A stretch of DNA of 64,000 bases, from the NCBI RefSeq assembly GCF_022818495.1, contig NZ_CP089291.1, forward strand, positions 2,095,001 to 2,159,000, in the 5' to 3' direction. The stretch comes from Fodinisporobacter ferrooxydans (GTDB lineage Bacteria; Bacillota; Bacilli; Tumebacillales; MYW30-H2). The position numbers were made by a program, and so were the translations under genes. Shown here one piece after another: positions 50,901-61,028 of the stretch. The notes beneath the pieces are model-generated. The model made no database searches. It saw nothing but the letters and a program-made list of their open reading frames with translations, and had not been told where the DNA came from. How positions within the stretch are numbered: position 1 is the first letter of the stretch; the number at the start of each line of letters is the position of its first letter.

Positions 50901-53459
50901 CAGAGGAAATTGAATTCCCCACGGGGAATTGAAACAATATTACCTATCCTTACAAAGTCAACGAATTGAGGACTCAGAGGAAATTGAATTCCCCACGGGG
51001 AATTGAAACCTGTTCACATTTAAAAACTGTGTGCCGCTGCTGTTCTCTCAGAGGAAATTGAATTCCCCACGGGGAATTGAAACGTCGGTACATTGCGCGA
51101 TGACATCGCGAGCATGTCGGACTCAGAGGAAATTGAATTCCCCACGGGGAATTGAAACCTCAACTTTGTGGTAGTACTTGACAAACCCTCTCAATTATCT
51201 CAGAGGAAATTGAATTCCCCACGGGGAATTGAAACTCCTCTGGATCTTTCGGTGTCTCTACTTCCACGGTCGCGTTTGCTACTCAGAGGAAATTGAATTC
51301 CCCACGGGGAATTGAAACATGTGAAACGTACATGTCCCCAAATTATGCGACAAATATCTCAGAGGAAATTGAATTCCCCACGGGGAATTGAAACATCAAA
51401 TAAATAACTTTCAATACGAGAGTTATGATAACCCTCAGAGGAAATTGAATTCCCCACGGGGAATTGAAACCTTGAATTATGGGATACATTCGCGGGAGTT
51501 GATGATCTACCTCAGAGGAAATTGAATTCCCCACGGGGAATTGAAACTCCAATGTCAAGTTCGACACGTCAGAATTAACTCCAATAACTCAGAGGAAATT
51601 GAATTCCCCACGGGGAATTGAAACACTTTTAAAAGTATTCCGAAAAGAATTTCGATTCAAAAATCCTCAGAGGAAATTGAATTCCCCACGGGGAATTGAA
51701 ACATTTAATGTTTTGTCGAAGTATTCCCACGCCATTACCCACTCAGAGGAAATTGAATTCCCCACGGGGAATTGAAACACTTGTAATAACTTTCCAACGT
51801 ATCCCGAATAGATCCTCTCAGCTCAGAGGAAATTGAATTCCCCACGGGGAATTGAAACGCTGTCCATTCCGAACAAAGCAATTCCGTTTGCCGTTTTCTT
51901 CTCAGAGGAAATTGAATTCCCCACGGGGAATTGAAACATGTCTTCCTTTCGAGCTAAAAATAACATTGAAGCACAACTCAGAGGAAATTGAATTCCCCAC
52001 GGGGAATTGAAACCAAAAATCCGAACATTGGTTAGAAATAGGAAATATATGGACTCAGAGGAAATTGAATTCCCCACGGGGAATTGAAACGCTATGGAAT
52101 CAATCTCATTTGTTCTTCCTGCATTTTTCCATCTCAGAGGAAATTGAATTCCCCACGGGGAATTGAAACACAGCGTGGGGTCGTTTGTGGAGCATGGGGT
52201 GGCATAGGCTCAGAGGAAATTGAATTCCCCACGGGGAATTGAAACAGCGTACATGAAACATTTAGAAATCGAAAAAAAGAACTCAGAGGAAATTGAATTC
52301 CCCACGGGGAATTGAAACGTATCACAGTTTGATGAGGGTTTTTGTAACTTATCAATTGCCTCAGAGGAAATTGAATTCCCCACGGGGAATTGAAACTTTC
52401 AAAAATCGCAAGAATCGGTCGAGAGCCGAGAATCTCAGAGGAAATTGAATTCCCCACGGGGAATTGAAACCTGTGACTAAAAAAGAACTAATCCTCATTA
52501 GCTCCAAAGGACTCAGAGGAAATTGAATTCCCCACGGGGAATTGAAACTTCCTAGTGACTTCTGCCAGGAATTTCGCATTGCCATCGCTTACCTCAGAGG
52601 AAATTGAATTCCCCACGGGGAATTGAAACATATCAGATGTACTATCCATTGCTTCCAATATATCAGCATGTCTCAGAGGAAATTGAATTCCCCACGGGGA
52701 ATTGAAACTGAAAATATGCAACACGCAGCTTTAAAAGTTGTTGAACTCAGAGGAAATTGAATTCCCCACGGGGAATTGAAACTTAGCTAGTTCTTGAATC
52801 GCTGCCTCGACCGTTTCATCTCAGAGGAAATTGAATTCCCCACGGGGAATTGAAACGCTGTCAATCGCGCTTTTCGTGATCGGCCGACCTTCCATCACTC
52901 AGAGGAAATTGAATTCCCCACGGGGAATTGAAACAGCAATAACAAAGTATACGTATTTCCGGTTGTAGTCCTCAGAGGAAATTGAATTCCCCACGGGGAA
53001 TTGAAACACAAGATACTTGTACATTTCTTTGTCCTCGTTGTTTCCCTCAGAGGAAATTGAATTCCCCACGGGGAATTGAAACTCAACACGTTCGATTGGA
53101 TTCGTTGGATTTCCTGATTGCTCAGAGGAAATTGAATTCCCCACGGGGAATTGAAACCGCGATACAGCAGAAAATGAATGGCCTGATCCAAACTTACACT
53201 CAGAGGAAATTGAATTCCCCACGGGGAATTGAAACGCAGGAACGACAATCACAAACGGAAACGCTACTTTGTCGCTCAGAGGAGATTGAATTCCCCACGG
53301 GGAATTGAAACCATTGTAAAATTACGTGAAACAAACGGCGCAGATGAAGCTGCTCAGAGGAAATTGAATTCCCCACGGGGAATTGAAACTTTCCGATTAG
53401 GCTACGTTCGCACAAGCGGGAACAAGATTGACTCAGAGGAAATTGAATTCCCCACGGGG
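47984..53459 (+). CRISPR. CRISPR array, 72 repeats and 71 spacers
   Basis: The repeat is 37 nt. It starts CTCAGAGGAAA, continues with the palindromic TTGAATTCCCCACGGGGAA and ends TTGAAAC. I counted 72 repeats by their starts, with spacers of 36-46 nt (mean about 40). All look identical except repeat 71 from the decayed end region near 53275 (one A to G, at AGGAGATTG) and the final copy (53432-53459), which keeps only 28 nt. The hairpin and ATTGAAAC handle suit Cas6 processing. Both the I-B and the III-A-like effectors probably use it, because no second array is visible. Confidence 0.98.
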
Positions 53460-53642
53460 TGTGAATAAGCACCTGTTTTGTATTGTAAATAGCATTACAA
53501 TCCTATACAATATTTACTAGATTATGTTATTTTTGTGTTTATTATGATTCGGGGGGAAGATAAGTGGCGTGGGTGATTTTTTGGAATAATGTTTCATTTT
53601 GTTCCAGTTTTTAGTAATATCGGTGGGTGTGTAATGCTTTAG
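53460..53642. other. AT-rich region behind the array
   Basis: No gene is visible. GTAAATA and TATTTAC form an inverted repeat near 53487-53519 that might end array transcription. Confidence 0.4.
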
Positions 53643-54080
53643 CAAGGAATACAATTTTGGAAAAGTGAAAGAGAATACAAGAGAAAAATTCAATCACTAC
53701 AAACTTTGCGAATTAATAGTGAGCAGCATGTTGTCAATTTATCTAGTAACCCAATCGAGATAAGCACAGATAATTGCTTGGAAGGAAAAACGATTATTTC
53801 TGTTCCCTTTCATGTTAATAATGGAATAGAAATTGTCAGCGTACAGGACATCATACATGGGGCTGACCATTTGTTAGGATTGAAATTATCAACGAGATCA
53901 AAAAAGTATAGTGACCATTGCTTTGCCAGGTATGTCTGCTTTGGCTCAAGTTGTTATTATCAAGTTGCATGCTATGTCTGGAATATTTCCTTTGGTAACG
54001 CTCCCTTTACGCGATAAAAGTAAGGGCGGAAAATTTGTATGGCAACGGCCAGTTGATCTTCATCACGTTAGAAACTAATC
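53643..54080 (+). pseudogene. Decayed gene of unknown function
   Basis: An open frame without a credible start runs from just behind a stop to 54017 and reads like real protein (EGKTIISVPFHVNNGIEIVSVQ, then DIIHGADHLLGLKL). Near 53990 the protein-like character moves to another frame (LPLRDKSKGGKFVWQRPVDL) that stops near 54078. This suggests a frameshifted remnant. I do not recognise the family. It separates the array from the III-A-like operon. Confidence 0.35.
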
Positions 54081-54167
54081 ACGAACTTCCCGATGGTCCG
54101 ATTTAGATAAACCAACTTAATTCAAAACTAGAGTAATAATAGATTTTATCATAATTGGGGGATTTTT

Positions 54168-54929
54168 TTGCTGTGCTTATGGTCGATTACACTAGCATGT
54201 ATAACTGAAGGGAAAGTTAGAGGGAATGAAGGAGAGGCGGTTCATGGATGGTTATTTAATAACTTACGTAATTTAAGTCCAGAGATTGCATCTCGTTGGC
54301 ATGAAGTGCAAGTGAAACCATTCCGTGTTTCTTTTAAAAATTTTTCAGCGGGCAAGAATTATGTTCAAGGAGATACAGCAACTTTAATGATTGGTGCTGC
54401 TACATTTGAAGCAGTTCATTTTATTGGTGAATTAATTCAAAAGATAGATTGTGTGAAATTAGGTACAGCCATTTTTTTAATGAAAGAAACTAGTATTTTA
54501 CAGCAAATTACATATGATGATTTAATTCAAAGTTCTTTTACATCAGTTTCTACTAAAGAAAGAAAAGTTCAATTCCTTTCACCTACTACATTCAGAAGTG
54601 AAGGGGTGCATATATTGTTTCCAACGCCTGAACTGTTTTTTTCTGGATTGGGTCGAAAGTTCAATGCATTATATCAGAAACCATTTCCTCCATTTTCAAT
54701 TAATTGGGACCGGGAGATTCTCATAAATCGGTATCGATTACAAACAACAAATGTATCGTTCGTAAAATATAAAATCGTTAGTTTTACAGGTGATATGATA
54801 TTTTCTCCCACTGGTAACAATATTTCTGATTATACGGTTTCAATTTTTAAATTGCTTTGTGATTTTGCAAATTATATGGGGATTGGCTATAAGTCTACAA
54901 TGGGGCTCGGACATGTGAAAATTGTCTAG
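54168..54929 (+). CDS. cas6: Cas6, type III-A operon copy
   Basis: The 253-residue Cas6 has GEAVHGWLFNNL near residue 22, VQFLSPTTFRSEGVHILFPTPEL in the centre and the Gly-rich C-terminus MGIGYKSTMGLGHVKIV. The order of motifs equals that of the I-B copy, but sequence identity seems only moderate, so it is an old paralogue. GGGGGA lies 5 nt before the TTG start. Both Cas6 proteins probably face the same repeat. Confidence 0.88.
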   Translation: MLCLWSITLACITEGKVRGNEGEAVHGWLFNNLRNLSPEIASRWHEVQVKPFRVSFKNFSAGKNYVQGDTATLMIGAATFEAVHFIGELIQKIDCVKLGTAIFLMKETSILQQITYDDLIQSSFTSVSTKERKVQFLSPTTFRSEGVHILFPTPELFFSGLGRKFNALYQKPFPPFSINWDREILINRYRLQTTNVSFVKYKIVSFTGDMIFSPTGNNISDYTVSIFKLLCDFANYMGIGYKSTMGLGHVKIV

Positions 54930-55045
54930 GATTAATTCATTTTATAACTGATCTGATTGGTGATTCATAATATATGAAAGTATTAATCATATATAAAAGA
55001 TCATGGCCGAAACGTTGCAAATAAATTTGTGAAAGGAATTAATGC

Positions 55046-57292
55046 ATGAAGCAGGCAGATATAATTTTAACCGCTATGTATTTTCCAGTTTTCAAGCTGT
55101 TTGAAACGTATCTCAGTAAAGAATCATATTCTGCACATCTGTCTTGCATACAAAGAATCCAGAACCCTTTTGATGGGAAATTATTAATTGAACGATTAAA
55201 GAGCATTTTAACTAAAAATTCAAATGATGAAATTAACCGCTTGAATCAAACATTTGAACTTGTAGGATTTCATCAGTATTCGAAAGATCCCATGGCAATG
55301 GTTTCTGTTTACTGTCATGTGGAGCTGGAACAATCGTTTTGGAGACGAAGTTACTATCGGTTGTCTCGTCTAAATCCTGAGGCAATATTTGCAGATCAGC
55401 AAACTCAAAACATGGATATTTTACGTTTGAGAGAACACCTTGAGGATTTTAGAAAGGAGTTAGAAAGCCTTTTTGAATTGCAATGGTCTACAATCGATCA
55501 ATTTATTGTTCGCATCTCAAATTCGATTCAGCAATGGCTTTGGTGTATTCCTGCTCCTGTCAAAGGATTACCAATGGAATCTGTTTCAGATCTTTGTAGA
55601 ATGGCAGCGTCTATTTCAGCTTGTCTATTGCAGCATACCGATCAGATATCAATTCTAGTAGGTGATATTTCAGGAATACAGCGTTATATATTTGATATTG
55701 CTGCCTCAGGTCAGAAAGGTATTGCACGAAGGTTGAGGGCGAGGTCAATGTATGTGGCACTTTTGTCCGAAGCAATGAGTCAAATGATAACCAACCATTT
55801 TCACATTAGTCCTTTGAATGTAATAATGTCTTCTGGCGGAAAATTTTATATTCTTGTTCCTGGAGGAGAAGAAATAAATGATAAATTAGATCGATTGCAA
55901 GAAAAATTAGACACATGGATGATTGCGAATACAAATGGGGAACTCATTATCAATCTTGGATGGTTTCATTTTGAAAAGGATCAAATTCGAGATGGTGATT
56001 TTATTCTTGAAAAACTGAATGAATCATTACTTTTGGGAAAATCACGGCCATTGTCTGGAACGTTAATTCATAATCAAACTTGGTATGAAGAAAAATGGAT
56101 CATTCAAGAAAACAAAGAGCATGGTCGGTGTATCATCTGTAAAAAGTTTAAGATCCATGAAAAAGACAAGAGCATGTGCAGATTTTGTTACAGAGATCAT
56201 CAAATAGGCCGCAAATTGCTAACAGCACGTTTTATTGCATTTTACCACAAATCGCATGTTTCTGGAGATATTGAGTTCTTAGATGGTATTTCGGTAACAT
56301 TTCATGACGAGTTGCCGCAACAAAATGAACAAACCTATGTCGTTTGGGCTTTTCAGACTGTTGAAGACAAAGCAATGATTGTGAATCTGCCATTACTTAA
56401 TAAGATGATATCTAATCATGTTCCTTGGAATGGCAATGAAGTTTTATCCTTTGATGAAATTGCGGAACGAAGTAAGGGCACAAAACAACTTGGATTTTTG
56501 AAGGCCGATGTTGACAATTTAGGAATAATAATGACGTTTGGTTTGAAAAAGAATGACAAAAAATTACGCTTGTCTGTAATCTCTAGCCTAAGTTTTATGT
56601 TGGATATGTTTTTTTCAGGTTGGCTTTCGGAACAGTTAAAAATATATTTCCCAAATATTTATACCGTTTTTTCAGGTGGGGACGATCTTTATATTATAGG
56701 CCCTTGGGAAGAAATTACAAAGTTTTCAATTGTTTTAAAAAATTCGTTTTATAAGCATGTATGCAATCATCCAGATATTACAATATCAGCAGGATTAACA
56801 TTTGCTCATCCCAAGTCACCGATCCATTATCAAACAGAACTAACCGAGAATGAACTAGAAAATGCAAAGGAAATACCGTCAATTGAAAATAATACAAGTC
56901 GAAATCAAGTAAGCATTTTTAATACTTCGCTCAGTTGGGAACGTTTTGCGTTGTTGTTGGAAGAAACTGATAAACTCTTGAACTGGTGGCAGATGAAAAA
57001 AATCTCTTCATCGATACTTTATCGCCTCTCTTCATTTGCTAATGACTATATTTCGTATCGAAATGGTGAAATAGGGCCAACCTATCTACCTTGGATATCT
57101 TATATGATTAAACAAAACATTTCACGGCAAGATACCGAATTGTTTCAATGGGTGAGTCAATTCATTGATTCCAAATACATTGACTCTCAAGAAATGAATC
57201 CATTGGCATATATCCCAGTTCAGGTTAAATTGTTACAAATGTTTAAAAAGGAGGAGTTTGATAACGATGGCAGATCAAAGATACCCCAATAA
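55046..57292 (+). CDS. cas10: Cas10/Csm1 with GGDD but without a visible HD motif
   Basis: The product has 748 residues. The first palm-like domain (LVGDISGIQRYIFDIAASGQ, near 205) is followed by a zinc finger (CIICKKFKIHEKDKSMCRFC, near 364-383). The second palm has FLKADVDNLG and FSGGDDLYIIGPW near 545, the cyclic-oligoadenylate synthase site. The N-terminal 200 residues contain no His-Asp pair such as HDIGK, so ssDNA nuclease activity is not expected. AAAGGAA precedes the ATG. Confidence 0.9.
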   Translation: MKQADIILTAMYFPVFKLFETYLSKESYSAHLSCIQRIQNPFDGKLLIERLKSILTKNSNDEINRLNQTFELVGFHQYSKDPMAMVSVYCHVELEQSFWRRSYYRLSRLNPEAIFADQQTQNMDILRLREHLEDFRKELESLFELQWSTIDQFIVRISNSIQQWLWCIPAPVKGLPMESVSDLCRMAASISACLLQHTDQISILVGDISGIQRYIFDIAASGQKGIARRLRARSMYVALLSEAMSQMITNHFHISPLNVIMSSGGKFYILVPGGEEINDKLDRLQEKLDTWMIANTNGELIINLGWFHFEKDQIRDGDFILEKLNESLLLGKSRPLSGTLIHNQTWYEEKWIIQENKEHGRCIICKKFKIHEKDKSMCRFCYRDHQIGRKLLTARFIAFYHKSHVSGDIEFLDGISVTFHDELPQQNEQTYVVWAFQTVEDKAMIVNLPLLNKMISNHVPWNGNEVLSFDEIAERSKGTKQLGFLKADVDNLGIIMTFGLKKNDKKLRLSVISSLSFMLDMFFSGWLSEQLKIYFPNIYTVFSGGDDLYIIGPWEEITKFSIVLKNSFYKHVCNHPDITISAGLTFAHPKSPIHYQTELTENELENAKEIPSIENNTSRNQVSIFNTSLSWERFALLLEETDKLLNWWQMKKISSSILYRLSSFANDYISYRNGEIGPTYLPWISYMIKQNISRQDTELFQWVSQFIDSKYIDSQEMNPLAYIPVQVKLLQMFKKEEFDNDGRSKIPQ

Positions 57293-57680
57293 TTATGAGT
57301 ATTTGAAAAATGGGTATTATACCGATTCGTCAAACAAAAGATTACGGCGTGGAATTATTATTGAAGATGCAAAGCGTGTAGCAGAAGATTTAGTAAGTGG
57401 CAAAATTAAAATGACATCAACTACGTTGCGACGATTTTACTCAAAGCTTTTAAGTGCGTATGAGAAATATAAATCAAACAATGATTTTGAAGGGATCGTA
57501 AATCAAATTGAAGCATTAATTCCAGATGCTGAGATTGCGGTGAAAAGAGAAGTAGCACCTTATCAATTTAAAAACTTTATTCGTGAAAACGTAAATTTAG
57601 CCTCGCGAAATCCTGATAATTTAAAAGGATTTGTAAGACATTATCAAAGCATCATTTGTTTTTTTTCTGAAAAAAAATGA
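57267..57680 (+). CDS. csm2: Csm2, type III-A small subunit
   Basis: The 137-residue helical protein matches Csm2: an N-terminal disordered stretch, KMTSTTLRRFYSKLLSAYEKYKSNNDF, and EIAVKREVAPYQFKNFIRENV. Csm2 copies line the inner filament opposite Csm3. The ATG lies within the end of cas10 (26-bp overlap), with AAGGAGGAG about 12 nt upstream; a TTG nine bases earlier is possible. Confidence 0.85.
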   Translation: MADQRYPNNYEYLKNGYYTDSSNKRLRRGIIIEDAKRVAEDLVSGKIKMTSTTLRRFYSKLLSAYEKYKSNNDFEGIVNQIEALIPDAEIAVKREVAPYQFKNFIRENVNLASRNPDNLKGFVRHYQSIICFFSEKK

Positions 57681-57706
57681 TTCATTAATTAAATGGAGGG
57701 ATTTTC

Positions 57707-58369
57707 GTGAAATTAAAACAGTTTACGAAGATTACAGGAATTATACATTGTGAAACGGGACTGAAAATTGGCGGAACTAAGGATAGTATTGACATTGGCG
57801 GTGTAGATGCACCAATTATTCGTCATCCTATTACACGTGTTCCATATATCCCCGGATCCTCATTGAAAGGGAAAATGCGTTCTTTACTAGAATCTATCTA
57901 TTCTTCAAATACGAGTATTTACCCTTGTGGTTGCGGTACGTGCAAGGTATGCATAAATTTTGGTTCTTTAAAATCTACGTCCCCAACTCGTGTACTTGTA
58001 CGTGACGCCCATATGGCAGAGAAAAGTTTAGCAGTTTTAAAAAATGCTAATGAGGAATCTGGAATGAATTTTGTAGAGGTTAAGACAGAAAACTTTATTA
58101 ATCGCTCTGTAGGAAAAGCAGAAAAACCTCGGGTATTTGAACGTGTACCTGCTGAAACAGAATTTCATTTTGAAATCAGTATACGAATCTTTGAAAACGA
58201 TTTGGAGACAGATGTGGTGAATTTTGTACTTGAAGGATTGAAACTCGTCGAACATGATTATCTAGGTGGATCTGGTGGACGTGGATACGGAAAAGTAAAG
58301 TTTAAGAATGTTGTTGTAGAAACTGTGCCATTACAAAATTATAAAGAAGATGTGGTTGATCCTAAATGA
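57707..58369 (+). CDS. csm3: Csm3, backbone RNase of the type III-A complex
   Basis: The 220-residue RAMP protein has LKIGGTKDSIDIGGVDAPIIRHP (catalytic Asp in GGVDAP near residue 34), YIPGSSLKGKMRSLLE, and the Gly-rich GGSGGRGYGKVKF end. CGCGTCKVC near 75-83 may bind zinc. The catalytic Asp is present, so periodic cleavage of target RNA is expected. GGAGGG lies before the GTG start. It overlaps csm4 by four bases. Confidence 0.92.
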   Translation: MKLKQFTKITGIIHCETGLKIGGTKDSIDIGGVDAPIIRHPITRVPYIPGSSLKGKMRSLLESIYSSNTSIYPCGCGTCKVCINFGSLKSTSPTRVLVRDAHMAEKSLAVLKNANEESGMNFVEVKTENFINRSVGKAEKPRVFERVPAETEFHFEISIRIFENDLETDVVNFVLEGLKLVEHDYLGGSGGRGYGKVKFKNVVVETVPLQNYKEDVVDPK

Positions 58370-59304
58370 TCCTAGAATATCAGTTGCAATTTCATTCCCC
58401 GTTGGTTGGTACTCTTGATAGTGATATGATCATGGGATCGATGGCTTGGGCCTTATTAAGATGCGAGGGGGAACAAGCCTTACAATCATGGATAGATATG
58501 TGTAAACAAGGCAATCCGCCGTTTGTTGTATCAAATGGTTTTCCGACAGGTTTTTTTCCAAAACCAATGATTCCTTTTAGAAAAAAGGAACAACCCTTAC
58601 ATAAACAAGAACAAATAAAAGAGGCCCGTACCAATAAAAAGTTGAAAGCTAGAAAATGGGTTAGTACTAACCTTTTCTATGAAATGCTAAACGGTACTTT
58701 TGTACAAATGCCTGGTATGGATGAACCAAGGGATTTTATAGGTCAACAAATTCACGCAATTATTGATCGAACAACTGGCACAAGTCTTACTGAAGGTGGA
58801 CTGTATGAAACGAGTTATCGTTGGTTCTCAATGAATATATCTTTGTACTTTCAAATTTTCGACCTTTCATGGGAAAATCGAATTGATGACTTGATGAAAT
58901 ATCTCGAATATGAAGGAATTGGGGCAAAAAAATCAATAGGTTATGGGAGATTTCGAATTATAACAAAACAACACATGCAAGTGAGACGAATCAATAATCC
59001 GAATGGGTTTGTGGTTTTGTCCCATTTTGTTCCTTCAAGAGATGATTCTACTAATGGGTTTTATAAAATTAAAACAAAGTACGGCCGTCTAGGTGAAGAA
59101 TTTTCGAAAGGTGTATCAGTAAATCCGTTTAAAAAGCCTATATTAATGATCGAACATGGTGCATGTTTTTATACTCAAAAACCGCAGAAGTTTTGTGGTA
59201 GAATTCTTTCCAATATTTCTTTTAATCACACAGACAAAGTTGTTCAGATGTGTTATGGGTTTATTATGCCCGCACGTCTACCAATCATTGATGGTAACCT
59301 CTGA
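58366..59304 (+). CDS. csm4: Csm4, Cas5-like 5'-handle subunit
   Basis: The 312-residue product begins like Csm4 (LEYQLQFHSPLVGTLDSDMIMGSMAWALL) and has FFPKPMIPF, GGLYETSYRWFSMN, and GAKKSIGYGRFRI with the RAMP Gly-rich loop. It should hold the crRNA handle next to Cas10. The usual next gene, csm5, is absent; a CARF-HEPN gene follows after about 60 bp. Confidence 0.87.
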   Translation: MILEYQLQFHSPLVGTLDSDMIMGSMAWALLRCEGEQALQSWIDMCKQGNPPFVVSNGFPTGFFPKPMIPFRKKEQPLHKQEQIKEARTNKKLKARKWVSTNLFYEMLNGTFVQMPGMDEPRDFIGQQIHAIIDRTTGTSLTEGGLYETSYRWFSMNISLYFQIFDLSWENRIDDLMKYLEYEGIGAKKSIGYGRFRIITKQHMQVRRINNPNGFVVLSHFVPSRDDSTNGFYKIKTKYGRLGEEFSKGVSVNPFKKPILMIEHGACFYTQKPQKFCGRILSNISFNHTDKVVQMCYGFIMPARLPIIDGNL

Positions 59305-59366
59305 AATTTCTTAGTTGTCTTTATGTACAAGGAAACAGTTCTATTCAAATGGATAGGAGAATCAGT

Positions 59367-60854
59367 ATGGCGATTGTTCTGATGAATATTGGAAATTCGG
59401 ATATCCAACCTGAAAGAAAAAGATTAACAGAAAAAGAAAGGAGAGACTCGCTTTCAGTAGTTTTGGAAGATCTGAAATCAGAAACACAAGTCTTAGATGA
59501 TCCGCAGTTCCCGATACTCTCAAGTGTGGAAAAATATCTTTTAAACAAAGGAGAGAAACTCAGTTTTCTAGTATTGTTTTATACCAGACAACAGAGTGAA
59601 TCCTTTGGTAATTCGGATACTTATTTAGATTTTGAAATTATTCAGTTGGCAATTGCAAAAAAGAAATTATTCTTAAATGAATCTGCTAGAGTAATTGGCA
59701 TTCCGATTCAGGAAGTTCCCTACTCATATGATCATATGTTAATTCATTATAGAAAAGCTATAAATTTGCTAGAAGAACAATTCAATTTTGAAGGAACTGA
59801 CTTTGGGCAAACTCTGTTTATATCGATGACAGGGGGAACTCCCGCGTGTAATTTTGGTCTTTTACATGCTATTCACGAATGGAAAAAGTTTCGAACCAAC
59901 AAAAAATTTATTTATTCGCCACGCCCTGCGAAAGATGAAGAACAGCCTCCTGCAATAGATATCCAAGTCAATACATATTTGTCCTTAAAAGAGGTCTTAA
60001 GAAATTTAAATGAACTATTTGAGGGAAATCATTATGGCCAGGTTAAAACTTTATTAAAGAATCTTTCCGTTGTAGATTTCAATCATGAAGATGTATTCCT
60101 CTTCTTGGATGCATTATTAATGAGACGGAATCAACAATACCAGAGGTCCATTGAAACCTTAAATAAAATTCGAAATACTGATTTTAGAGATACTCTCTTT
60201 TTTAAAAGTTTTTTTAATCAGGTGCGGGAATTGATCCAGGGGATTAGTATTCACGAAACGATCGATTCGAAGTGGTTAAAAGATATATCCTTCAAAAAGC
60301 TTTTGGAGGAGCAATATTGGAAATTGGTAAACTATTATCATTTAGAGGAATATAATGAATGGACAACTTTATTGATGACCTTTTATGAAAACCTATTAAA
60401 AATTAAGGTGATCACATTACTAGGACCACAGAAATTTAATAAAGGTAATTTTTCTGTAACACTAAGAAATGAATATACGAGTCTTCTAAAAGACAGTTCA
60501 GATAATTTGATTCATCAGGATAATTTTTTGTCAAATAATTCACGTTATCCAAATAGAAGAACCTATCAGAATTTAATTTCTGTTGTTGATCCGTTAAGCT
60601 TATTAAGGGAACCTGAATCGAGTTTTTGGGTATCGCAATTGGAAAAAATACACAAAAAACGGAATGAACTTATTCATGAATTTGGTGGATTAAACCGTGA
60701 AATGATCGAACAAGTCTTTTTACCAAAAAAATGGGATCAAGTGTTAAAGAAAGTATTGGTAGATGAATTTTACTTAAACATAGATTTGAATCCCCTAACT
60801 CCTATTCACTCCGGATTCTTAGATTGGATTGAAAACAAGCTTCTTAACTTTTAA
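59367..60854 (+). CDS. csm6: CARF-HEPN ribonuclease, Csm6-like
   Basis: The product has 495 residues. The N-terminal CARF domain (about 1-185) has VLMNIGNSD and the ligand loop ISMTGGTPACNFGLLHAI near 150. A helical linker is followed by a C-terminal HEPN domain with KKRNELIHEFGG, giving Arg432-x4-His437. Cyclic oligoadenylate from Cas10 would switch on its RNase activity. AGGAG lies 7 nt before ATG 59367; an ATG six codons earlier is weaker. It is the last gene of the III-A-like operon. Confidence 0.87.
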   Translation: MAIVLMNIGNSDIQPERKRLTEKERRDSLSVVLEDLKSETQVLDDPQFPILSSVEKYLLNKGEKLSFLVLFYTRQQSESFGNSDTYLDFEIIQLAIAKKKLFLNESARVIGIPIQEVPYSYDHMLIHYRKAINLLEEQFNFEGTDFGQTLFISMTGGTPACNFGLLHAIHEWKKFRTNKKFIYSPRPAKDEEQPPAIDIQVNTYLSLKEVLRNLNELFEGNHYGQVKTLLKNLSVVDFNHEDVFLFLDALLMRRNQQYQRSIETLNKIRNTDFRDTLFFKSFFNQVRELIQGISIHETIDSKWLKDISFKKLLEEQYWKLVNYYHLEEYNEWTTLLMTFYENLLKIKVITLLGPQKFNKGNFSVTLRNEYTSLLKDSSDNLIHQDNFLSNNSRYPNRRTYQNLISVVDPLSLLREPESSFWVSQLEKIHKKRNELIHEFGGLNREMIEQVFLPKKWDQVLKKVLVDEFYLNIDLNPLTPIHSGFLDWIENKLLNF

Positions 60855-60917
60855 GGCGAAAAATTCAAATGCATGTTTAAGCATAAGCGTCAAATAGCCT
60901 ATACGTTGAAATTAGAA

Positions 60918-60950
60918 TACCCACCATGAGGTGGGCTTATTTTTATTTTA
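60918..60950 (+). terminator. Terminator behind csm6
   Basis: CCCACC pairs with GGTGGG around ATGA, followed by CTTATTTTTATTTTA. It ends the III-A-like operon before the convergent regulator gene. Confidence 0.75.
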
Positions 60951-61028
60951 TTAAATAGTCCGCAGATAAGAGACGTCCTTCCATATAATTGGCAGCCCAC
61001 ACGATTATTTGTTCGCGGACTTGCGTAT

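Noticed and set aside
48119-53472. Long open frames through the array, coding for repeated FNSPWGIQFPL or FQFPVGNSISSE
   Set aside because: They are translations of the 37-nt repeat on either strand; spacers differ at random between them and there are no ribosome binding sites.
58366-59304. csm4 frame considered as a csm4-csm5 fusion
   Set aside because: 312 residues are normal for Csm4 alone, and only one RAMP Gly-rich loop of that size is seen.
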